From Gallionellaceae bacterium (lineage in GTDB: Bacteria > Pseudomonadota > Gammaproteobacteria > Burkholderiales > Gallionellaceae), in contig CANFCA010000070.1 in the NCBI GenBank assembly GCA_947445045.1, positions 1 through 6,243 on the forward strand: 6,243 bases of DNA, given 5' to 3'. A program made the translations under genes and the position numbers. Below are positions 1 to 6,243 of this stretch, piece by piece (the stretch's first letter is position 1; each line of letters opens with the position of its first letter). The notes under the pieces were generated by a model, which was not told the origin of the DNA, made no database searches, and saw only the letters and a list, made by a program, of their open reading frames with translations.

Positions 1-47
1 ACGTTATGACGAGACCAAATCTTCTAGGTGCGGCAGCAGTAGGCTAA
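1..47 (+). CDS. atpG: Putative 3' end of ATP synthase F1 gamma subunit gene (partial)
   Basis: The frame ending in the TAA at 45-47 reads ...LLGAAAVG and stops. AtpG proteins of proteobacteria commonly end in a short Gly-Ala-Ala-Ala-Val tail, and atpG is the gene expected directly upstream of atpD in the atp operon. The gamma subunit is the central rotor shaft of the F1 motor. The residues before the tail (VMTRPN) do not resemble the usual helical end of AtpG (a TKELSEIVGG-like stretch), and the other two forward frames do not restore it. Either this lineage diverges here or the first 20 or so bases contain errors or a junction. The call rests on position and on six residues, so it is tentative. 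Confidence 0.4.
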   Translation, partial: VMTRPNLLGAAAVG

Positions 48-58
48 CAAATTTTTAA

Positions 59-1504
<1,446 letters not shown>

Positions 1505-1513
1505 GAGGACATC

Positions 1514-1942
1514 ATGGCCATGACCGTTCATGTTGACGTAGTAAGCGCAGAAGCGTCCATTTACTCCGGCCTAGCCGAAGTGGTGGTCGTGCCTGGTGAA
1601 ATGGGTGAGTTAGGTATCTACCCGCGCCATACTGCTTTGTTGACCCGCGTAAAGCCAGGTTCAGTACGTATAAAAGTGCCTGACCAAGCTGAAGAGGTGT
1701 TGATTTACGTGTCTGGGGGCATGTTAGAAGTGCAGCCGAATGTTGTGACTATCTTGGCAGATACGGCCATTCGTGGGCATGATTTGGACGAAGCACGCGC
1801 ACTGCAAGCAAAACAAGATGCAGAAGAAGCGATGAAAAATCGTGTTTCTGATATCGATTATGCACAAGCACAAGCTGAGCTGGCAGAAGCGATTGCACAG
1901 CTAGCAGCAATAAAACAGTTACGAAAACATAGTGGTCATTGA
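1514..1942 (+). CDS. atpC: ATP synthase F1 sector subunit epsilon
   Basis: The epsilon subunit sits on the rotor beside gamma, couples F1 to the c-ring, and in many bacteria restrains ATP hydrolysis. The protein has 142 residues (E. coli 139). Residues 1 to about 88 form the beta-sandwich, with the family signatures GELGIYPRH (31-39), TRVKPG (44-49) and [11 protein letters not shown] (67-77) followed by a TILADTA strand. Residues about 92-137 are Ala-, Glu- and Gln-rich, as expected for the C-terminal helical hairpin, and start at the usual DEA motif (92-94). AAGAGGA at 1503-1509 lies four bases before the ATG at 1514. A second in-frame ATG at 1520 is possible, but the [13 protein letters not shown] beginning is, as I recall, common in betaproteobacteria. 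It is the last gene of the atp operon and is followed by a strong terminator. Confidence 0.97.
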   Translation: MAMTVHVDVVSAEASIYSGLAEVVVVPGEMGELGIYPRHTALLTRVKPGSVRIKVPDQAEEVLIYVSGGMLEVQPNVVTILADTAIRGHDLDEARALQAKQDAEEAMKNRVSDIDYAQAQAELAEAIAQLAAIKQLRKHSGH

Positions 1943-1962
1943 TTACTGATTACTAGAAATAC

Positions 1963-1986
1963 AAAAAGCGGCCTAGGCCGCTTTTT
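1963..1986. terminator. Bidirectional Rho-independent terminator between atpC and the lipoprotein gene
   Basis: This is a perfect 24-bp palindrome: A5, then AGCGGC-type GC-rich arms around a central CTAG, then T5 (six T in all on the plus strand, 1982-1987). As RNA it folds into a GC-rich stem with a four-base loop and a U tract on either strand. It begins 20 bases after the atpC stop and lies 23 bases beyond the stop of the convergent minus-strand gene, so it should end transcription from both sides. Confidence 0.92.
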
Positions 1987-2002
1987 TGTGTATGAAAATT
2001 GT

Positions 2003-2017
2003 GCAAATACTATTTGC
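2003..2017. repeat. Short inverted repeat over the lipoprotein gene stop codon
   Basis: GCAAATA and TATTTGC flank a single central base (2010), which makes a perfect 7+7 inverted repeat. It covers the minus-strand stop codon (2010-2012). As RNA it could form only a five-base stem with a five-base loop. No role can be assigned. Confidence 0.45.
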
Positions 2018-2579
2018 GGAAAGTATAAGTATCATTATCAACGATCATAGCCGCTGTATTTTTGAATTGTTTAGCTAGAACCGCCTTATTCATCGTAGTT
2101 AAATGCCGATGATATTGTAAGAGTAATTGGCTCAAGCGTGACCGCTCTTGTTTGGAGAATTGAAGCGCAATAGGTAGCACCTTTTCAAGATGAGGTGCTC
2201 CTTCCCCCCATTTGTCCTGACCCGCAAGTGTGCTGGATAATTCAACAAGCCTTGTTCCAACAGCTTTTCGTGGACTTGAGAGCATTTCCTCAATTTGCAA
2301 AGATTCTTTAAAAAGTAATTCAGCCTCGGAAAATTTACCTAGCTCTTGTTTGACTATTCCTAAGTTAAACAATCGTTGAGATTTAATTTTTGGATTATTG
2401 CCCCAATCAACATTAGTAAGAGCCGCATAGCATTCATACTCTGCGGCTGCAAAATTTTTGCTGCGTTGATAGCGTTGACAGTCCGCAGCATAATCGTTGG
2501 ACGCAAACTGGCGCGGAGCATTTGCACACGCACTTAGCAAGGTTGTAATGCAAAGAATAAATGGAAAAAAAAACTTCAT
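2010..2579 (-). CDS. Unrecognised small lipoprotein with a TPR-like repeat
   Basis: I do not recognise this 189-residue protein as a named family. It begins with a short lipoprotein signal: Lys2, a hydrophobic segment (about 3-15) and a lipobox L-S-A-C at 15-18, so the mature protein should start with lipidated Cys18 and face the periplasm, probably on the outer membrane. Ser16-Ala17 before the Cys and Ala19-Asn20 after it do not suggest inner-membrane retention. Residues about 69-97 (FNLGIVKQELGKFSEAELLF and on) fit a tetratricopeptide repeat, with weaker helical repeats at about 37-55 and 123-140, so a scaffold or protein-binding role is plausible. Four extra Cys occur, at residues 10, 34, 50 and the lipidated 18. 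Start evidence is the signal peptide only: no clear Shine-Dalgarno sequence precedes the ATG. A run of nine T lies two codons after the start. Four sampled 60-base rows average about 36% G+C, against 47-50% in rows sampled from atpD and glmU, which suggests an acquired or fast-evolving accessory gene. It converges on atpC and diverges from glmU. Confidence 0.82.
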   Translation of the reverse strand: MKFFFPFILCITTLLSACANAPRQFASNDYAADCQRYQRSKNFAAAEYECYAALTNVDWGNNPKIKSQRLFNLGIVKQELGKFSEAELLFKESLQIEEMLSSPRKAVGTRLVELSSTLAGQDKWGEGAPHLEKVLPIALQFSKQERSRLSQLLLQYHRHLTTMNKAVLAKQFKNTAAMIVDNDTYTFRK

Positions 2580-2643
2580 AACAATTTGAAAAAGCTAGCG
2601 AAACAAGAGTAACACTTATGGTTAGTATTAAAGAATAACTGTC

Positions 2644-2672
2644 ATTATACTATAAGCAGTAGATAGCAACAT
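2644..2672 (-). promoter_or_regulatory. Candidate promoter of the lipoprotein gene
   Basis: Read on the minus strand there is a perfect TATAAT (plus positions 2644-2649). Seventeen bases upstream is ATGTTG (2667-2672), a poor -35 match. Transcription would start near 2637 and give a leader of about 58 bases. The -10 is strong, the -35 is weak, and AT-rich DNA makes chance matches easy. Confidence 0.4.
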
Positions 2673-2752
2673 TTAGAACTAATCAAGGGGTAGTAAGCGC
2701 AAAAAATTCCGCAAGATGGACATATTCCACTAAGGCCTTCGTTAAAAGCCTT

Positions 2753-2761
2753 TGCTATACT
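2753..2761 (+). promoter_or_regulatory. Candidate extended -10 promoter of glmUS
   Basis: TGCTATACT matches an extended -10 (TGn followed by TATAAT with one mismatch). There is no good -35 at the usual distance, which is typical of extended -10 promoters. Transcription would start near 2768, about 18 bases before the glmU ATG. The terminator after atpC and the intervening minus-strand gene mean glmU needs a promoter somewhere in 2580-2785, and this is the best candidate seen. Confidence 0.5.
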
Positions 2762-2785
2762 TCAACATTGCATAGAAAGCTGAGT

Positions 2786-4159
2786 ATGAAACCTCTCAAC
2801 ATCGTTGTCTTAGCCGCTGGTAAAGGCACGCGCATGTATTCCGATAAGCCTAAAGTTTTGCACGCATTGGCAGGCAAGCCCTTAATTCAACATGTTTTGG
2901 ACTGCGCTGTAGCATTGCAACCCAAGCAGATTTGCGTGGTGTATGGGCATGGCGGCGAAGCAGTGCCTACAGCTATGCAGCAATACGCAGCGAATTTTGT
3001 TATTCAAGAGCCGCAGCTTGGGACGGGTCACGCGGTGCAGCAAGCCTTGCCGCATCTCGTTGACGAAAGTCTGACGATGGTGTTGTATGGTGATGTGCCA
3101 TTGATGCAGGCTGACACCTTGCAGCATATGCAGCAAGTGGGCGATGGCTTGGTGTTGTTGACGGTAGATTTGGCAAATCCTACGGGATATGGTCGCATCG
3201 TGCGCAATGCAAAAGGCGAAGTGCAGAGTATCGTTGAAGAAAAAGATGCCTCACCTGAGCAGCGCAAAATTGGCGAAGTGAATACGGGCATATTGCTTGC
3301 GCCGACTAAGTTGCTGCGCAACTGGCTTGCTAATTTGCAGAACAATAATTCACAAGGTGAGTTTTATCTGACTGACATCGTAAGCATGGCGGTGCAACAA
3401 GGTGTAGAGGTGCATACCGTGCAACCAGCGCATGAATGGGAAATCCACGGGATCAATAGCAAGGCGCAGCTGGCAGTATTGGAGCGCACGTGGCAACAAG
3501 TTGAAGCGTCGAAATTGTTAGCCCACGGTGTGACCTTAGCTGATCCTGCACGCATTGATGTGCGCGGAAAATTAACGTGTGGTCGAGATGTTGAGATTGA
3601 TGTGGACTGTATTTTTGAAGGTGTGGTTAACCTTGGCGACAACGTGCGAGTAGGCGCTTATAGCATTATTAAAGATGCCACAGTCGCGAAGGGCACACAG
3701 ATATTGGCTTATAGTCTCATCGATAGTAGTAAAGTGGGTGCTAACTGCCACATTGGGCCTTATGCGCGATTGCGTCCTGGTACAAAGTTACATGACGATG
3801 CGCATGTAGGTAATTTCGTCGAAATTAAAAATAGTGAAATTGGACAAGGCAGCAAAGCCAACCATCTTAGTTACATCGGGGATAGCACGGTGGGTAGCCG
3901 CGTCAACATAGGCGCGGGTACGATTACTTGCAATTACGATGGAGCAAATAAGCATCGCACCATTATTGAAGACGATGCTTTTATTGGCTCTGACACACAG
4001 TTAGTTGCACCTGTAAGGGTTGGAAAGGGTGCAACCATTGGCGCGGGTTCGACCATTACCAAAGATGCGCCTAGTGGAGAGCTGACGCTCTCGCGCGGCA
4101 AACAAGTTTCGATTGCTGGATGGAAAAGACCCGTCAAAAAAATAAGCCACGTTATTTGA
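2786..4159 (+). CDS. glmU: Bifunctional UDP-GlcNAc pyrophosphorylase / glucosamine-1-phosphate acetyltransferase
   Basis: This cytoplasmic enzyme carries out the last two steps to UDP-N-acetylglucosamine: acetyl transfer from acetyl-CoA to glucosamine-1-phosphate, then uridylyl transfer from UTP. The protein has 457 residues (E. coli 456). The N-terminal half (about 1-225) is a Rossmann-like uridyltransferase with LAAGKGTRM (9-17), Lys23, GDVP with the metal ligand Asp103, NTG with Asn166, and the second metal ligand Asn224. A linker leads to a left-handed beta-helix of hexapeptide repeats (from about 248), ending in the acetyltransferase site with the catalytic His360 ([10 protein letters not shown]) and the [13 protein letters not shown] stretch. 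All these positions are three below the E. coli numbers, so the alignment is clean. The ATG at 2786 fits the family start. An in-frame TTG at 2768 would add six atypical residues. The ribosome binding site is weak (AGAAAG around 2774-2779). It is followed after 41 bases by glmS. Confidence 0.97.
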   Translation: MKPLNIVVLAAGKGTRMYSDKPKVLHALAGKPLIQHVLDCAVALQPKQICVVYGHGGEAVPTAMQQYAANFVIQEPQLGTGHAVQQALPHLVDESLTMVLYGDVPLMQADTLQHMQQVGDGLVLLTVDLANPTGYGRIVRNAKGEVQSIVEEKDASPEQRKIGEVNTGILLAPTKLLRNWLANLQNNNSQGEFYLTDIVSMAVQQGVEVHTVQPAHEWEIHGINSKAQLAVLERTWQQVEASKLLAHGVTLADPARIDVRGKLTCGRDVEIDVDCIFEGVVNLGDNVRVGAYSIIKDATVAKGTQILAYSLIDSSKVGANCHIGPYARLRPGTKLHDDAHVGNFVEIKNSEIGQGSKANHLSYIGDSTVGSRVNIGAGTITCNYDGANKHRTIIEDDAFIGSDTQLVAPVRVGKGATIGAGSTITKDAPSGELTLSRGKQVSIAGWKRPVKKISHVI

Positions 4160-4189
4160 GCACTTTTAAAATCAAAGTATTCATTACCC

Positions 4190-4193
4190 AGGA
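4190..4193 (+). promoter_or_regulatory. Ribosome binding site of glmS
   Basis: AGGA lies seven bases before the glmS ATG, inside the 41-base gap after glmU. No hairpin with a T tract and no glmS-ribozyme-like structure can fit in this gap, which supports co-transcription with glmU. Confidence 0.7.
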
Positions 4194-4200
4194 ATAAATT

Positions 4201-6027
4201 ATGTGTGGAATCATTGGAGCAATCGCACAACGCAACGTTGTGCCAATATTGCTAGAAGGTTTGCAGCGCTTGGAATATCGCGGCTATGACTCAGCCGGTT
4301 TGGTAGTCGTTACAGATAAGCAATTGGATCGCGTTCGCAGCACGGGACGTGTGGTTGACTTGACTAAAAAAGCCGTTACAACTCAGGGATGGCTAGGCAT
4401 TGCTCACACACGCTGGGCTACTCACGGCGTGCCTAGCGAGCGCAACGCACATCCGCACATCAGTAAAAATTTAATTGCTGTAGTACATAACGGAATTATT
4501 GAAAATTATGAAGCTTTGCGCACACGCTTAACTTCAGAAGGATATGAATTCACTTCTGATACTGATACTGAAGTAATTGGACATCTGATACACAGCCATT
4601 ATAAAAATGGTAACACTTTGCTAGCGGCAACTCAGTCAGCGCTTACCGAGTTAGTTGGGGCTTACGCCATAGGTGTGATTGCATGTGATAATCCCAATCA
4701 ACTAGTATGTGCCAGACGCGGCAGTCCGTTGTTACTAGGTATCGGAGACGGTGAATATTTCATCGCTTCCGACGTGTCCGCATTATTAGCGCAGACGCGA
4801 AAAGTAGTATATCTCGAAGAAGGGGACGTAGTTGAACTGGGTCGTCAGAGCTATCAAATTTTTGATTCGAACGGAAAGCGGGTTGAGAGAGTTGTCCAGC
4901 TAAGTGAACTCAGCAATGAGAGCGTTAATCTTGGTTTGTATCAGCATTACATGCAAAAAGAAATTCACGAGCAGCCACAAGCGTTGGCAGACACCTTGGA
5001 GTCGGTGTGCAACAGCCAATCGTTAGTGCCGGGAATTTTTGGCGCGCAAGCGGCGGAAACTTTTGCTGACGTAGATAGCATTTTGATACTGGCGTGTGGA
5101 ACGAGTCACCACGCTGGATTAGTGGCGCGCTATTGGCTGGAAGAAATTGCAGGTATCCGGTGCAACGTCGAAATCGCCAGCGAGTATCGCTACCGCACTA
5201 GTGTCGCAAATCCTAAATCATTAGTCATCGTTATTTCTCAGTCAGGTGAAACCGCTGATACACAAGCCGCGTTGAATCACGCAAAATCGCTGGGACATAC
5301 GCACACCTTAGCAATTTGCAATGTGCCGGAAAGCGCATTGATACGGCTATGCAAGTTAAGAATGCTGACTCGTGCGGGACCTGAAATCGGTGTGGCTTCC
5401 ACCAAAGCCTTCACTACACAACTTGCCGCTTTGTTCTTGCTGACATTAGTTTTGGCTAAACAACGTGGACGTATATCGTTGCAAGCTGAGCAGCAGCATC
5501 TGCAGGATTTGCGTCATTTGCCTAGCGCAGTACAAAAAGTATTGGAGTTAGAACCGCAAATCTCCAAGCTTGCAGAAAAATTTGCCAATAAGCAAAACGC
5601 GCTTTTTTTAGGACGCGGATTACATTTTCCGATAGCCGCAGAAGGCGCGTTGAAACTTAAAGAAATTTCCTACATTCACGCCGAGGCTTATCCGGCGGGC
5701 GAATTAAAGCATGGGCCGTTAGCCCTGGTGGATAAAGACATGCCAGTGATCTCAGTCGCGCCCAATGACGCGTTACTAGAAAAATTGAAATCTAATTTGC
5801 AAGAAGTGCGTGCGCGAGGCGGAGAGTTATATGTGTTTGCTGATGCCAATACACATATCAAAGAAGCTGAAGGCATACATATCATGCACATGCCTGAAAA
5901 TGCAGGTTACCTCAGCCCCATTCTGCACACGATTCCATTGCAGCTGTTGGCATATTATGTGGCGCTGCAAAAAGGAACGGATGTGGATAAGCCAAGAAAC
6001 TTAGCGAAGTCTGTAACGGTGGAATAG
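4201..6027 (+). CDS. glmS: Glutamine--fructose-6-phosphate aminotransferase (isomerizing)
   Basis: This cytoplasmic enzyme converts fructose-6-phosphate and glutamine into glucosamine-6-phosphate and glutamate, the committed step of amino-sugar synthesis. The protein has 608 residues (E. coli 609). It starts Met-Cys-Gly: Cys2, exposed when Met is removed, is the N-terminal nucleophile that hydrolyses glutamine, so the start is certain. The glutaminase domain (about 2-215) shows HTRWATHG (69-76), HNGIIENYE (97-103 region) and SDTDTEV (119-125). Two sugar-isomerase (SIS) domains follow: the first (about 285-425) with CGTS (299-302), SQSGET (346-351) and the ASTKAFTTQ stretch (399-407), the second (about 455-600) with [10 protein letters not shown] (481-490) and [11 protein letters not shown] (499-509). 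It ends in the family's LAKSVTVE tail, which includes the active-site Lys603. Residues 382-385 read RLCK where relatives usually have R-(A/E)-S. Two nearby indels could explain this. It is the second gene of a glmUS pair. Confidence 0.97.
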   Translation: MCGIIGAIAQRNVVPILLEGLQRLEYRGYDSAGLVVVTDKQLDRVRSTGRVVDLTKKAVTTQGWLGIAHTRWATHGVPSERNAHPHISKNLIAVVHNGIIENYEALRTRLTSEGYEFTSDTDTEVIGHLIHSHYKNGNTLLAATQSALTELVGAYAIGVIACDNPNQLVCARRGSPLLLGIGDGEYFIASDVSALLAQTRKVVYLEEGDVVELGRQSYQIFDSNGKRVERVVQLSELSNESVNLGLYQHYMQKEIHEQPQALADTLESVCNSQSLVPGIFGAQAAETFADVDSILILACGTSHHAGLVARYWLEEIAGIRCNVEIASEYRYRTSVANPKSLVIVISQSGETADTQAALNHAKSLGHTHTLAICNVPESALIRLCKLRMLTRAGPEIGVASTKAFTTQLAALFLLTLVLAKQRGRISLQAEQQHLQDLRHLPSAVQKVLELEPQISKLAEKFANKQNALFLGRGLHFPIAAEGALKLKEISYIHAEAYPAGELKHGPLALVDKDMPVISVAPNDALLEKLKSNLQEVRARGGELYVFADANTHIKEAEGIHIMHMPENAGYLSPILHTIPLQLLAYYVALQKGTDVDKPRNLAKSVTVE

Positions 6028-6028
6028 T

Positions 6029-6133
6029 CTAATTAGCAGTTGGCATTTTCGAAAGATGTGCCGCAACCAATGCTTGCCAAGGAGAAAATTCGGCCAACCA
6101 TTGTTGAGCATGAATTTCGGTAATTTTTTCTGG
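6029..6133 (-). pseudogene. C-terminal remnant of a protein gene, possibly an AlkA-like DNA glycosylase
   Basis: On the minus strand a 34-codon open segment ends at a TAG (6029-6031), two bases past the glmS stop and convergent to it. It contains an AEFSPWQALVAAHLSKMP stretch, which looks like real protein. The pattern A-E-x-x-P-W-x-x-x-A-A-x-x-L is loosely like the end of HhH-GPD 3-methyladenine DNA glycosylases (W-x-P-W/Y-R-x-x-A-A-x-x-L-W), but the match is short and several usual residues are absent. Going upstream, the frame is closed by a TAA (plus positions 6134-6136), just inside an imperfect hairpin, and no other minus frame continues the same protein. The gene therefore seems truncated, or the sequence is disturbed at this point. 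The glycosylase identity is a weak guess. Confidence 0.35.
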
Positions 6134-6155
6134 TTACGCGAAAAAACCGCTAACC
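6132..6155. repeat. Imperfect hairpin resembling a dispersed extragenic palindrome
   Basis: GGTTACGCG (6132-6140) pairs with CGCTAACC (6148-6155) in eight base pairs with one bulged C (6137), around an A-rich seven-base loop. The arms GGTTA-GCG and CGC-TAACCCA, followed by an ATCTACGG-type sequence, resemble a kind of extragenic repeat I recall as frequent in many proteobacterial genomes. Only one copy is in this window, so its repeated nature is inferred from memory. Confidence 0.4.
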
Positions 6156-6243
6156 CAATCTACGGCAAAACCACCATTGGCTTAAACCCTAACTTCCCCG
6201 CCAAACTCTCCGCACTATTCCGCGCCTCACTTTGATTTACATA
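6156..6243. other. Strand-skewed tail with no assignable gene
   Basis: From 6161 to 6240 the plus strand has 31 C and only 9 G, unlike the genes to the left. Two short frames cross it. On the plus strand one reads from an ATG at 6110 to a TGA at 6233-6235 (41 codons before the stop). On the minus strand one enters from the window edge and closes at a TAG at 6161-6163, ending in KLGFKPMVVLP. Neither has a recognisable motif or a ribosome binding site I can see. The tail may be the rest of a repeat element or the edge of a neighbouring gene. Confidence 0.3.

Noticed and set aside
2732..2754. AAGGC ... GCCTT inverted repeat upstream of the glmU promoter, as a possible terminator
   Set aside because: The stem is only about five bases with an 11-base loop and only three T follow. 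It is too weak to call.
2768..2785. Six-residue N-terminal extension of glmU from a TTG at 2768
   Set aside because: The family begins close to the LAAGKGTRM motif as from 2786, and the likely transcription start is itself near 2768, leaving no room for a ribosome binding site.
4160..4200. Possible glmS riboswitch-ribozyme or a terminator before glmS
   Set aside because: The gap is only 41 bases, far too short for the glmS ribozyme known from Firmicutes, and it has no GC-rich hairpin followed by T residues.
6029..6065. Terminator for glmS just after its stop
   Set aside because: CTAATTAG and TTTCGAAA are short AT-rich palindromes, and the GGCA/TGCC arms make at most four to five pairs. No GC-rich stem with a T tract is present, so the glmS transcript end cannot be placed.
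6110..6235. Forward open frame of 41 codons from the ATG at 6110
   Set aside because: It has no ribosome binding site I can see, overlaps the more protein-like minus-strand remnant, and crosses the hairpin. It has no known motif.

Overview
The window looks like an ordinary, moderate-GC stretch of proteobacterial chromosome, most likely from a betaproteobacterium. Sampled rows of the core genes are about 47-50% G+C. The assignment rests on remembered family wording, such as the AtpD N-terminus ([11 protein letters not shown]) and the AtpC start ([13 protein letters not shown]), and on the gene order atp operon then glmU-glmS. No species can be named from this alone.

Layout. Positions 1-47 hold what looks like the last codons of atpG, although the residues before the final Gly-Ala-Ala-Ala do not read like the family. 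Then come atpD (104-1504, F1 beta subunit) and atpC (1514-1942, F1 epsilon subunit), the end of the ATP synthase operon. A perfect 24-bp palindromic terminator (1963-1986) closes the operon and probably also stops the convergent gene beyond it. That gene (2010-2579, minus strand) encodes a small unrecognised lipoprotein with one likely tetratricopeptide repeat. It is clearly more AT-rich than its neighbours. A 206-bp intergenic region (2580-2785) carries a candidate promoter in each direction. It is followed by glmU (2786-4159) and glmS (4201-6027), which run as a tight pair. The last 216 bases hold a 34-codon minus-strand fragment with no intact gene around it (6029-6133), an imperfect hairpin like those of dispersed extragenic repeats (about 6132-6155), and a strongly C-rich, G-poor tail.

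Function. AtpD and AtpC are parts of the rotary ATP synthase. GlmS makes glucosamine-6-phosphate from fructose-6-phosphate and glutamine. GlmU turns glucosamine-1-phosphate into UDP-N-acetylglucosamine, the precursor of peptidoglycan and lipopolysaccharide (the mutase GlmM, needed in between, is not in this window). The lipoprotein gene separates the ATP synthase transcript from glmUS, so glmUS probably depends on its own promoter.

I found no convincing new biological system. The points most worth a second look are the AT-rich lipoprotein gene with a T9 tract just after its start, a short stretch in glmS that reads like two compensating indels, and the broken gene remnant ending at a REP-like hairpin near the right edge. 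Both window ends look irregular, so contig-edge sequence errors are a real alternative explanation there.
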